Below the pieces are notes generated by a model. The model was not told the DNA's origin. It ran no database searches and worked only from the letters and a program-made list of their open reading frames with translations. Shown here piece by piece: positions 9,752 through 20,569 of a stretch of 64,000 nucleotides of DNA. The number at the start of each line of letters is the position of its first letter. Position 1 is the stretch's first letter. This stretch comes from Rhabdophis nuchalis (Eukaryota; Chordata; Lepidosauria; Squamata; Natricidae). The DNA is taken from the NCBI GenBank assembly GCA_039707465.1, contig CM077649.1, positions 17,007,001 to 17,071,000 of the forward strand, written 5' to 3'. A program made the position numbers and the translations under genes.

Positions 9752-9962
9752 CCCTGTCTAAGCTGATGCAATAAGGGGAACCGACTTGGCTAAAGTGCTA
9801 GGCTACTTGCCTTGCATGCAACATAGCCCTGGTTCGAATCCCAGTAAGGGGTATGGCCAACTGATGAGAGCTAATAAGCTCGAAATAGATCTATCCTGGT
9901 CACTAATTTAATTTATTGATCAGCTCATAAAACTAACACACACACACACATATATATATATA
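9752..9962 (+). mobile_element. tRNA-like / hammerhead-bearing retroelement unit B
   Basis: It has the same order of parts as unit A. The leader is CCTGTCTAAGCTGATGCAAT. The tRNA-like head has A box TGGCTAAAGTGCTAGG (9787-9802) and a perfect B box GGTTCGAATCC (9831-9841). The hammerhead is at 9855-9901. The tail TAATTTAATTTATTGATCAG, CTCATAAAACTAACA then enters CA and TA repeats (9943-9962). The TTGCATGCAA anticodon-region wording recalls tRNA-Ala, but the head does not fold as a clean gene, so it is a tRNA-derived promoter at most. It lies 30 bp downstream of the inverted repeat ending at 9721. Confidence 0.7.
9855..9901 (+). ncRNA. hammerhead ribozyme, copy B
   Basis: The core is canonical CTGATGA (9861-9867). 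Stem II is GAGCT/AGCTC with loop AATA (9868-9881). Then come GAAA (9882-9885), stem III TAGATCTA (9886-9893), cleavage triplet ATC ending at 9895, and stem I 3' strand CTGGTC (9896-9901). The stem I 5' strand GGCCAA (9855-9860) pairs at five of six positions, with an A-C mismatch next to the core. Compared with copy A, stems II and III have changed on both strands so that pairing is kept (GGGCT/AGCCC to GAGCT/AGCTC, TGG/CCA to TAG/CTA). That covariation supports a selected RNA fold. Confidence 0.8.
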
Positions 9963-10012
9963 GTATTGCTAAGTATCCACTCCTCAAATAAAGCTAACAA
10001 GGGTTCCCAACT

Positions 10013-10395
10013 GCAGATAGTTCTCAACTTACAAACTGTTTATTGACCATTCAAAGTTACAATGGCACTGAAAAAAATGGCTTATGACCTTTCTTCACCA
10101 TTACAACTTTTGCAGCCAGGATCATGTGATCAACATTCAGATGCTTGGCAACTGGTTCATATTTATGACCGTTGCTGTGTCCCAAGGTCACAGCAAGGTG
10201 ATCCTTTTGCAACCTTCTTACTAGGAAAGTGAATGGGGAAACCATATTCAATTAACAACTAGGTTACTAACTTATCAACTGCAGTGATTCACTTAGCAAC
10301 CATGGCAAGAAAGGTCAAAAAATGGGGCCAAACTCACTTAACAAATTTAAAACTGAAATCTTGCTCAATCTGGTTGTAAGTTGAGACTCTTCTGC
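10013..10395. mobile_element. snake-type non-autonomous DNA transposon (MITE), near full length
   Basis: The ends GCAGATAGTTCTCAACTTAC and TGTAAGTTGAGACTCTTCTG are inverted repeats of about 22 bp with a few mismatches. The interior includes GACCATTCAAAGTTACAATG, CATGTGATCAACATTCAGATG and ATTTATGACCGTTGCTG, wording I know from a very common squamate repeat. There is no coding capacity. Partial copies are at 26273-26423 and 33195-33330. Confidence 0.75.
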
Positions 10396-11916
10396 ATCCT
10401 AACTCAAGCCTAGATATGTTAAGCATACTTTAAAAAGAAACTTACTTATCATTGGCCATTTGAGAGCTAAGGCAGAACAGCAAGTGAATCCATAACCTGG
10501 AGAACCTATATTTTTATGTCAGAAATGTTTTAAATCTTTTTGTCTGAAACATTACCCAGTTTTCAACTGTTTCTGAGATGCAGGCATATTTCTCCCATAG
10601 ATTTATTGTGAATATTTTCTAACAAAGTTGCAGTTGGTTCTTCTAATGGTACATCTGGTTAAAAACAGAGTTGTAATCAATCACATTCGTAGTCACCAAC
10701 CCGGTATCTTCCTGATGCATTGAGATTGTAGACTTGACACATCTGGAGTACGATAGTTTGGGAAGGCTGTCATGCACAATTCTGTTATCTTTTACGGTAA
10801 CCATTTTATGCTTCCCATATCTAATTGGAAACAGGACAAAGTTCAATCAGGTCAACTCAATCCAGCCAAATTGAACAAGTTGTGTTCAATCTAGCTATTT
10901 CTTTTCTGTCTTTTTTATATTGTATAAGCATCTGCCAAAGGTTGTAATGGTTGATATATTTCATGCAATGTTATGATGCAGTCACAAATTAGTGGCCAAG
11001 TTACAGTATCTTTTTTATTTTCCTTAAAGCTTGTGTTTGGAAGGAAAAACTCAACAAAATTATGATGAATAGATTAAGTCATTTATCCAATTCCTACAAA
11101 GGCAATTTGTTCTAACTACTCAGAGAAATATGCCAATATTTGCATTATAGAAGTATAGTTTGGTGACAGATAATGAAAACTTGTATTTCCAGAGACTTAG
11201 TGCACATGATTTTCTAGTTTAATAAATGCATTGCGACATAGTAAATTCATAATTCTATGAAAGTCTTTTTTTTTTTGCTTTATGTGTATGCTTGGATGTT
11301 GGCAATTACTTGTGTAATAATGATTACAGTTTCTTCTGTGTTTTGTTTTCTGTTGATGGATTGTGATAATGGCATTGCAAAACTAGCTTTTGGTGTCAAT
11401 GGGAATTTTACATGTGGATTAACTGTACCCTGTATCATTTCCTACGAATTACTGGTGCTCTTTGATGGAGATCCTGGCTGGATATCAAACTTTCCATCTA
11501 TTAGAAATGGCTAGTGAATCAATTTCCATTTCATTGCGACTTTCCATTAGTGGAAAAGGAGGCACCATATGCCTCTCTTAGGCTTACAGCCTCTTATCTC
11601 CCAAACTTCTGCCAAAAGGGAAGGGTGTGGAATGAAAAAGAGAAAAAGGAACACAACTTTCCTGCCCACCTCCCACAAGCAAGATTCTCTGCTGGATTTC
11701 TAGCTTTCCCATAACTGGAAAACATTTTTCTACCAAGCCCTTTGTTATCAATTTTTTTCAGACTTCAGATGTAAGTTTTAAAATCTGTTTCTGGCTCTTA
11801 GGAACCTTCAGTGCTGCAGACATTTTATTGTAGCCTTCCACAGATCTGCACCTTGCAATAGTCCTGCCTCTGAGTTGTGCAGGCAATTTCTTTGACCTGG
11901 CTTTTGCTCTGCTTTG
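10396..11916. other. unassigned DNA
   Basis: No coding frame with a recognisable domain. The frame 11257-11514 has a hydrophobic start but no known motif, and nothing around it suggests an exon. Confidence 0.4.
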
Positions 11917-11981
11917 CTGGCTGGAGAATTCTGGGAGCTGAAGTTCTTCAGACTTAAAGTTGCAAAGGTTGGAGACCCCTG
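11917..11981. mobile_element. right half of the palindromic hAT-like family
   Basis: CTGGCTGGAGAATTCTGGGA, GCTGAAG, CAGACTTAAAGTTGCAAAGG and TTGGAGACCCCTG match the right arm of the element at 20427-20561. The left arm is absent and no duplication was found. Confidence 0.65.
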
Positions 11982-12253
11982 TGCTACAGTATGTATGCTG
12001 TGCGTCTTTCCAAATCTTGTCCAATCAATTAAATTTACCACAGGTCCACTCCATTCAAGGTGTAGAAACATGTCAGGAACGATCAAGAGAAATGGGAGGC
12101 ATGAGAGCTAAATTTCACATGTTGTTGCAAAGGGTGTGAATACTTATGCCAATGTGATATTTTAGTTTTTTTCATTTTAATACATTTACAGACATTTCTA
12201 AAATTCTGTTTTCACTTTGTCATTATGGAGTATTGAATGTAGATTAATGAGGA
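11982..12253. other. unassigned DNA
   Basis: Short stretch between repeats with nothing recognised. Confidence 0.4.
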
Positions 12254-12934
12254 AAAAATGAATTTCAACAACACAGTTCTAGGCTGCATAAACAGAGGGA
12301 TAGAATCTAGATCACGTGAAGTGTTAATGCCACTGTATAGTGCCTTGATAAGGCCACACTTGGAATACTGCATACAGTTTTGGTCGCCACGATGTAGAAA
12401 AAGACGTGGAGACTCTGGAAAGAGTGCAGAGAAGAGCAACCAAGATGATTAGGGGACTGGAGACTAAAACATATGAAGAACGGTTGCAGGAGCTGGGCAT
12501 GTCTAGTTTGATGAAGAGAAGGACCAGGGGAGACATGATAGCAGTGTTCCGATATCTCAGAGGGTTCCACAAAGAAGAGGGAGTCAAACTATTCTCCAAG
12601 GCACCTGGGGGCAGGACAAGAAGCAATGGGTGGAAACTAATCAAGGAGAGAAGCAACTTAGAACTAAGGAGAAATTTCCTGACAGTTAGAACAATTAACC
12701 TCTGGAACAGCTTGCCTCCAGAAGTTGTGAATGCCCCAACCCTGGAAGTCTTTAAGAAGATGTTAGATAGCCATTTGTCTGAAATGGTATAAAGTTCCTG
12801 CCCACGCAGGGGGTTGGACTAGAAGACCTACAAGGTCCCTTCCAACTCTGCTATTGTATTGTATTGTATTGTATTGTATTGTATTGTATTGTATTGTATT
12901 GTATTGTATTGTATTGTATTGTATTGTATTGTAT
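12254..12934 (+). mobile_element. CR1 LINE, 5'-truncated, with 3' UTR and TATTG tail
   Basis: The plus strand reads the CR1 ORF2 C-terminus: [40 protein letters not shown], then after a one-base frame change near 12400 [18 protein letters not shown] to LEVFKKMLDSHLSEMV and a stop near 12790. The short 3' UTR (CAGGGGGTTGGACTAGAAGA, CAAGGTCCCTTCCAACTCTG) ends in about 16 TATTG repeats. The frameshift makes it a pseudogene. Similar CR1 copies are at 32068 and 38957, in the opposite orientation. Confidence 0.92.
12852..12934. repeat. TATTG pentanucleotide microsatellite at CR1 3' end
   Basis: About 16 units directly after CTCTGC, the last unique CR1 bases. CR1 elements normally end in a few short tandem units; here the tail has expanded. 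Confidence 0.95.
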
Positions 12935-14215
12935 AACTGTGGAATCAGGCTGTAGCATAACAAAATTGACAAAAGTAAAGAAGGTTTGAATATTTTCTGA
13001 ATGCCCTGTAAATGCTAAAGAAGCAAATCTGGGCACCTCAATGAAATGTCAGTAAAAAGTATCTGCAGAATTGGAAGGCTTTTAAAAGTATGACAACACA
13101 AGTCTTAGCAGCACTTCAGGTTTGTATGTATATCCATGTGACACTATGAAATATGTATAAAAGCAGCAAATCTTGGACTGCAGTATCTAACACACATTCT
13201 GCCATTTGCCTTTGTCAGCATATTTCACAAAAGACAACTCCTTAACCATTTCCTAAAACACCAGCGAGGCTAATCAGTTGGTTTTCATGGAAAGTGGGCA
13301 TACTCCTATGGTGCTTTCTGATAAGAAAGGTGTGAAAAACAGCACCCTGACTTAATCATGGGTCTATCAGCAACCATACTTCAATAACAATGAAGGCAGA
13401 AGTCCATAGGGTGTGTGGATGAAGCTGGACAGCCAGCCAAGATTTTGAGTGAAGTCTTGAAGACAAACACTTTGAAGTTGACTCCTCTAGTTATCTCTTC
13501 TTGCAGAGCTTACAGGCTGAACAGAAACTCCCTTGAAACAATTACATAAAAGATGGAAGAGAGCATCAGGAGGAGGAGGAGACTATGTAATATCTATGAC
13601 CTCTTTCCCCAACTGTGTTACTCCTTAGTTGATATGGAATTAAGTTAGAATTTAAGGCTTACAAATTATTAACTAGAATTTAAGGCTTAGAAAGTATTAA
13701 CTGGTAAGCAGTATCAAGGTTTGCCAGCAGATGTACTATGCATTCTTTCATTATTTTACTTTCTTTGAGTGATCATGATTCTTACTGCTAAGTGTTTATT
13801 TAACAAGAAGTAAAAATGAGTTCTTCTCTCTCACAAATGTAATCTCGTGACTTTTCTTAAATAGATCCTACCTATCTCTAAGAAATAAGTATACTGAAAA
13901 GTAAACATCACCCAAAGCTTGTGTATTTGAAGCAATTATCAGCCCCTTTTAACCTTACATTCTACTTCTTTCTCCCAGAGAACCATGATAGCAGCTTGAA
14001 GTAGGATTTATTACTTCTGGTCTTGATTTCCAAATGTAACTCTGGCAAACATGTGTTTAAGAAACTCTGTAAAAGATAGGTGGTCAGTCATGCAGTTCAA
14101 TGGCTAAATCTGTTATTACTTTTCTGTTCTTTGTAACTCTTAGTGGTACAAAGATAAACATTAGGACAAAACTTCTGTGAGGACTTTCCTAGCATGGTGA
14201 CAAAACAAGAGAACA
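12935..14215. other. unassigned AT-rich DNA
   Basis: No gene or transposon is recognised. A near-duplicate GAATTTAAGGCTTA(C/G)AAA occurs twice near 13650-13690. Confidence 0.4.
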
Positions 14216-14223
14216 AATTAAAG

Positions 14224-14340
14224 CAGGGGTTCCCAAACTTGGCAACTTTAAGACTTGTGGACTTCAACTCCCAGAATTCTCCAGCCATTCTGGGAGTTGA
14301 AGTCCACAAGTCTTGAAGTTGCCAAGTTTGGGAACCCCTG
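14224..14340. mobile_element. palindromic hAT-like element, 117 bp
   Basis: Left arm CAGGGGTTCCCAAACTTGGC to CAGAATTCTCCAGCC and right arm ATTCTGGGAGTTGAAG to GTTTGGGAACCCCTG are nearly perfect inverted repeats covering the whole element. Flanks AATTAAAG (14216-14223) and AACTAAAG (14341-14348) agree at 7 of 8, consistent with a hAT 8-bp duplication. Confidence 0.85.
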
Positions 14341-14348
14341 AACTAAAG

Positions 14349-14999
14349 TCACTGTTATAAGATATAGTGTTATAAGATGGCTTACCTAAAGTGGCTTAGG
14401 TCATGAAGTAGACCATCATCATAACACAGGACTTTCACCAACGTTTAGAGTTAAAAACATCTATAACGTGTGTGGTCCATTATGGGCCTGAGAACCATAT
14501 GTAGCCCAAATCCTCTCTCTAACTTTGAATCTGCCTTTAGTCCAAATCTCCCTCTGAACATAAAATTGAGTTTTGGCCACATGGATACTGAAAATATGGT
14601 TCTTTTACATTTTTATCTGAAAAGCACTGAATTAACCCCACAATAGGGGCTAGCATTGTTTAAAAAAAAAACCACAGAAAGACATCCTAAAGGCCAAACA
14701 ATGGAAAATGCTGTGATTCATCTTCCTTCCTTTGAACCATCTCCTGACATATTGCGGTCCTTGGGTGCCACTGAATATTTCCTCTGCTCCAAAGGAAAGT
14801 TTGCTCATTGCCACAGGGAAAGGAAATAGGGACAGGCAGATAATGTGGTAAATACTGTTTGGCCTGCCGTGCTGGTGTTCTCCATCCATTCTATACTAGC
14901 CAGGATAACAAGACAGATGTCAGGCTGTAGATTCCATTTTCTGACCATTTGAAACTTGGACATTCATGTTCATCCTTTAGTATGGATGTCACTAAATAC
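14349..14999. other. unassigned DNA
   Basis: No coding or repeat signature recognised. Confidence 0.4.
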
Positions 15000-15345
15000 C
15001 GTATTTTTTGGAGTATAAGATGCACCTTTTTTCCTCTAAAAAGAGGCTGAAAATCTGGGTGTGTCTTATACATCGAATACAGCATTTTTTGCCTCCTGAA
15101 ATCCCGCCCCTTCACCAAAATGGCTGCGTGCATACCCTTATGGAGGCTTCCAGAGAGCTCCTTGGGGCTGGGGAGGGCAGAAATGAGAAAAAACAGGGCA
15201 TTTTGCCCCCCCCCAGCCCCCAACAGCATTCTATAAGCCTCCATAAGGCTATACATGCAATTGTTTGACCAAAAAACAGGCCATTTTGACAAAAAAATGG
15301 GCCGTTTTCCCTTGTTTTGCCCCCCCCCCCATCCCCAGGAGCACT
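15000..15345 (+). repeat. dispersed repeat, GTATTTTTTGGAGTATAAGA family
   Basis: GTATTTTTTGGAGTATAAGA, CTCTAAAAAGAGGCTGAAAA and GGTGTGTCTTATACATCGAA form a self-similar start (GAGTATAAGATGCAC against GTGTCTTATAC). The remainder is GC-rich with C runs and a repeated TATGGAGGCTT / GCCTCCATAAGG pair. I recognise the opening as a common amniote DNA-transposon-like repeat but cannot assign a superfamily or find its far end. Confidence 0.5.
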
Positions 15346-18117
15346 CTGCAAGTGAGTGGCTGTTAGGCTACCAAGAATGCAAAGGCGGGATTGCAGTTTT
15401 CTACACAATCTTTGCTTGTGGAAATCATGCAGGGAGAAAACCAATACAGAAATGGTCCAGTCTCTCTGTGTTTCCACCACACTACACATTTGCCCACTCT
15501 CTCACTCTGGATCTATGTCAGCTGTCAACTTATGCTTGCTTGTGCTTCACTGTGGTGACAGGTTGCCATGAACTGGAGGAGGAGAAATGAAAGGAAGAAT
15601 GCTCAGGAAATGAAAGTAAGTGCTGGATCATCTGTAAACGTTGCCTCAAGGTGGCCCAGCTGTAAGAAGGAGAGGCAGCATACCAACTGACTTGAACTGA
15701 CCATTAGGAAAGCATCTTGCCTGAACCATCTTGGTTGCCCTGGAGGGACCAATGAAAGACAGTTAAGGGAAGGAAGAGTAGAACTTAGGGATTTTGGAGT
15801 GTGGTTTTCAGTTCTGGTTTTACAGTACTGCAATACAGTTGATCTTTAACAATCTATAACTTTCTCAACAAATGGAGCCAAGGATCATTTCTGTTTAGAG
15901 GTTTAAGTTGGGACAGGTCCAACAATCTGATTGAAATATATAAGAATGAAACAGAAATATGAATTGTACTCTTCTTAGTTCTATTTTTTTCACTGATTTG
16001 TTATGTATAGTCTTATAATTGCCTTGTCCTTGGTATTCTTGGCTAATCTTGACTTATCTTGATTTCTGCATTTTATTTCAAGCTATCCTGGCTAACAGGA
16101 ATGAACTATATTCAGTGCCTTAAAAAATAGAGCAAGTTACCAACAATAAATGAAAAAAATGCAGACTAGTCAGGCCAGAAAGAGTGTCTTCTCAAACACA
16201 TCAATTGCTCTAGACAACTGGAATTGGCCAACAATCTACAGGATGAGTTCATCTAAATATTAAATTGATTTCAAAAGTAAATTAGCTCAATGTGTGAACT
16301 CATACAGAGGGCATTTTTCTGTTGTAGTTTGATAATTAGATCCATTAATTCTATTTTTTCTAAGTATCTATTGCAAGTTATGTCATTTTATGATTCATAT
16401 CTCTGTATTTGTCATTCATAGTGATGTATATGTTAATCCAATGCTAATAATTATCTTAGTCAAATTCAGTATTTGCAGGAAACAAATTGTAACACACAGT
16501 GGGCCATAACAACCTTTAACATAAAAATCAAGTAGAGTACAAATCTTTGCATTTTTCTTTCCTTCTGATTTCAAATTTAATACTTATGTGTATATGTCAA
16601 TCACTGGAACAGATACAAAGAATGTTAGTGAATACTTGCTTAATTTTCTCTTTTTTTAACATTAAAAAAAATGGTATTAATTTACTACATTTTCACTTGC
16701 ACCCATAAAGTGGAAAATTGTCTATTGAAAAGGAAGATTTCTTAGGATGATTTGCTACTGATCATTGTAATTTCATTGTAACCTCAGTTTATTTTCACTG
16801 CTTGTATGAACAATTACCCAATGATGTAATTCTTTTAATTAAAACATATACAGTACTAATAAAAATGTGCCTGAAGCAAACTAATCTTGGTAACTATCAT
16901 ACTTGAGTCATCTAGTTCCTATTGCAAAAAATTATGTAGCGTTTCTGCTATCACTGTTAAGTGTCATCATTTCCTATTTTAATTCCTCAAGTTCCAAGTA
17001 TTAGGTGGAAAAAACCTGTAAGGTATATTTTCAAAGATTTTAGAAAGCTGAAATGACTCAAATAAGATTTGATTTAACAAACTGTAAAACCTGTTTGGAG
17101 TAAACATTGTCAAATTCTCTGTATCCACTGATTCTTTTTGGAAAGAATGATTTCATATGCATTTTTATAGCAGTGATTCAAACATTCACTGTTTTTCTAG
17201 ACTGATGCAGGTTTTGCATTACACTATTTTACAGCAACTCCAGAAAAATCAATCAAAACATTTTATAAATTAGATGTGATCTGATCAGCAAGCTGTACAT
17301 TTAGATATTTAAGTTCCTTGGGTCATATATTTCATTTATACTTTATACTTCATATATCAACAGTATACTCTTTCAACATGTTATGTCACTGATTTTCAAA
17401 TTTGTTATTTTATTAAAATGTCATTGAATCAATGAATAATTTATTTGCTTAGGAAGAATGTAAAAAAAAAATCTGCTACAAATTTCATTGCAGTACATTT
17501 AATAACTGTATTCCTACTGGGCATCAAAATGTTGTGTTTTTATATAAAAAAACCTTCAATCACTGCCAAATGATAAATGGCAGAAAAGACTCTTTTGTGA
17601 GTGGACGTAGCATAAAAATCGTGGTGTATGTGTGTGTATGTGTATTTGTATATTTAATTAGTGCACTAAAAAAACTGTAATAAGAAAAGTCATGATTCAA
17701 AAAGTGAAATCAGGCCGATTGCTGTAAATTAATCAATCAAATTTTTATATTGGTCATAAATCAGCATAAAGTACAATGAAGAAGAATTAGAGACATTTCA
17801 ATAACACTGAAATTTATGAGAGATAAAAGCATGGATTGCTAACGCAATGCTATAATATTAAAACTCGCTTTATGAAGATTGTTAATATTAATTTTGAGAC
17901 TATTAACCAAAGCTCACAAAAGCAATATAAATGCAGATAAAGACATAAAAGCAAAAGATGAATTCTTAGTTTGCTTATGGAACATTATATGTAATAAAGA
18001 CTACCTTATTTGAGAGAAGAAAATCAAGGTAAAAACGATCATTATGATGTATTAAACATGTTAAGGAAAAAAAGAACATTTCTTGATTATACAGATAATA
18101 GGAGTAGCATAGAATCA
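15346..18117. other. unassigned AT-rich DNA
   Basis: Almost 2.8 kb with no recognisable gene, RNA or transposon. The open frames are short and lack domains. Confidence 0.4.
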
Positions 18118-18640
18118 CAGTGGAAGGGGGGAATAGCCCAGGGGGGGACGTCAAACGATTGGGCTGGCCGGCAGAAGTAGGGTAACGGAGGAAGGGGAAG
18201 AGGGGGATCGTTTCCACTGAGTTTTCTTTCCATACATCCCTTCGGCCGATCCGCTCCCACAGAGAGGGCCTTCTCAGGGTGCCGTCGGCCGGGCAATGCC
18301 GACTGGCGACACCCAGGGGAAGAGCCTTCTCTGTGGCGGGCCCTGCCCTTTGGAACGACCTACCCCCTGAATTGCGTACCATCTCGGACCTCCGCCTCTT
18401 CCGCCAGTGTCTAAAGACACATCTCTTTCAGCAAGCCGGCCTAGCCTAACCTCCCGTCGGGGCTATTTTAGATTTTAATCTGTTTTTTAGCATAGGATTG
18501 TAATTTAATATGTTTTTAAATTTTGTATTTATCGTTTTGTATGTTTTTAAATTCCTGTGCGCCACCCGGATCCTTCGTGGAGAAGGGCGGGATATAAATG
18601 TGATTAAAATAAATAAATAAAAAATAAATAAGTTTTAGTA
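18118..18640 (+). mobile_element. L2 LINE 3' end (ORF C-terminus, 3' UTR and tail)
   Basis: From about 18236 the plus strand reads SLRPIRSHREGLLRVPSAG, CRLATPRGRAFSVAGPALWN, DLPPELRTISDLRLFRQ and LKTHLFQQAGLA, then TAA at 18447-18449. This is the C-terminus of an L2-type reverse transcriptase. The 3' UTR ends in the hairpin-like GATCCTTCGTGGAGAAGGGC, then GGGATATAAATGTGATT and AAATAAATAAA. The GC-rich 18118-18235 may be a rearranged upstream part. The copy is 5'-truncated. Confidence 0.85.
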
Positions 18641-19447
18641 CTACTTGCCTTGTTTTGACAGTTTTTCACATTCATAGAAATTTTCGTAAATCTCCCATTA
18701 AGAACCAAGGAAGGTAAAACATCAAATCTGCCTCTGTGAAAAATTCTGTCAGTCAGCAGATACTGACGGTGTTAGTCTGCTCAGTTCTCATCTGGAATAA
18801 GTTGTGCAAGTTCTAGGTAGAGTGGAAGATTACTGACCTCATTCTGAAAGTCTGTGTTTAGTTTCTTATTCTAATTATTATTATTTTTTGTTTGAATGTA
18901 ATTTTTTTTTAAAAAGCAGTTGCTCAAGTGGCAAGCCATAATGGGAATGTTTCCCCAGATTGAAATTGGTCTATCAGTCATTCTCTCGCCTATTATTTTT
19001 ACTGCGCTGCTTCTCTCCTGTGCATCACATTGGATATACATCTTGGCCCTGAAAAAGGGTTTGCAAAACTTTGTTTGAGTAGCCTAAAAGGATTGCTCTC
19101 AACCATGATGTAGGAGAAGATCAGGTTGAACCTGAAGGCAGGGTCAAATGCATTATCAGTCTGGAATCCCTATGTCCCCGAACAAGATTTTAGTCCAGCG
19201 CCCCCCCCCCCCCTTTGAAGTCCATTGATTTTTACCTGGCACCAATTTGCCTTGACTATTAGTAGATCAGATTCCTGTGTAAAGGTTGCATGGAATAAAC
19301 TCACAGTATTTTTGAACTCTTATCTGACACAACTTCATGAAACATTTTGGCCAAAAATTGTTGAAAAAAGCTTCAGGGTTGCTTATATGCATTCTCTAAC
19401 TTGGCAGGAAAAGAAATCCTAATAGCATGTTTCTCTATATATGACAA
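18641..19447. other. unassigned DNA
   Basis: Nothing recognised; a C14 run lies at about 19200. Confidence 0.4.
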
Positions 19448-19631
19448 GGGATGTGGCGGCTCAGTGGCTAAGACACTGAGCATGTTGATCAGAAAGGCTG
19501 GCAGTTTAGCGGTTCGAATCCCTAGCACTGCTTAACACAGTGAGCTCCTGTTGCTTGTCCCAGCTTCTGCCAACCTAGCAGTTCGAAAGCATGTAAAAAT
19601 GCAAGTAGAAAAAAATAGGAACCACCTCACA
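19448..19631 (+). mobile_element. Sauria (ACA-type) SINE
   Basis: The tRNA-like head GGGATGTGGCGGCTCAGTGG with B box GGTTCGAATCC is followed by GTGAGCTCCTGTTGCTTGTC, CCAGCTTCTGCCAACCTAGC, AGTTCGAAAGCATG and AATAGGAACCAC. This order and wording are diagnostic of the squamate SINE whose 3' end is shared with BovB-type LINEs. The 3' end is degraded and no duplication was identified. Confidence 0.85.
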
Positions 19632-20418
19632 GATTCTACCAAGATTAAATAATAAGACTAGAGGTCATAAATTTAAGTCTGTGATAAGAAAGGAAGTGAT
19701 TATTTGAGTCATATGTGCCTCCCCTAATCAGTTCTGCAAAATGGAAAACAAAACAGAAAAGAGAAAGACAGCCAAAACCAAAACCAAATACTGAATTTTA
19801 TTTTCTGTTATCGTGACCAACTTTCTTCTTAGCCTGAAACCAAAACAAGAAGCTGAAAATAAAGCAACCACATATTCATTGATAAAGTGTTAGAATTTCC
19901 ATTCTGTAATCGTTGCCAACCAGCCAAACATGAAACAATAGCAAAGTAATAAACAAAATGCCAGCACTCATACCAGTCATATGTGGTAGGTAAGCATGTG
20001 TGATGAATTTATGATTGATGTGATTGATATCTGGCTTTTTTCTTCTTCTACCAAGCAGTAGAAGTTCCAACAATAGACCAATGTTTTTGTCATAGTAACA
20101 GAAAACATTCTTGAATAGTCCCTGTGTTAGATGTCCCTTTAATAATGAAAAAATTGACTTTAAAAATACTAATGCTTACACCTTGTCCACTTCATGTTTA
20201 TGCACAGAATATTTTCATTTGATATAATTGAGCTGGGTTTATAATCTCATGTCATGGTAAAAGATAGATTTGAATGTAGCAAGGTTCGTAAGTACTTTCC
20301 ACAGAGTTGTTGTTTCATATAGGAAGGAATTTTCTTTTGCACTTACTAAGTAATAATGGTACATGTTGAGACTAGTGTTTCTTTCATGGAAGAGCAACCT
20401 TGATCTGAGATTACTAAG
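19632..20418. other. unassigned AT-rich DNA
   Basis: No gene or transposon is recognised. Confidence 0.4.
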
Positions 20419-20426
20419 CTCTATGC

Positions 20427-20561
20427 CAGGGGTCTCCAACCTTTGCAACTTTAAGTCTGAAGGACTTCAGCTCCCAGACTTCTCCAGCCAGCAAAGCTGG
20501 CTGGAGAAGTCTGGGAGCTGAAGTCCTTCAGACTTAAAGTTGCAAAGGTTGGAGACCCCTG
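20427..20561. mobile_element. palindromic hAT-like element, 135 bp
   Basis: CAGGGGTCTCCAACCTTTGC... and ...GCAAAGGTTGGAGACCCCTG are complete inverted arms meeting at CCAGCCAGCAAAGCTGGCTGG. Flanks CTCTATGC (20419-20426) and CTCTATGG (20562-20569) match at 7 of 8. As RNA it would be one long hairpin. Same family as 30510-30644. Confidence 0.9.
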
Positions 20562-20569
20562 CTCTATGG

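Noticed and set aside
9775..9850. Functional tRNA-Ala gene
   Set aside because: A and B boxes are present but acceptor and anticodon stems do not pair cleanly, and the sequence runs straight into the ribozyme-bearing repeat.
11257..11514. Secreted or membrane peptide with hydrophobic N-terminus
   Set aside because: The hydrophobic run comes from a T-rich stretch; nothing around it supports an exon.
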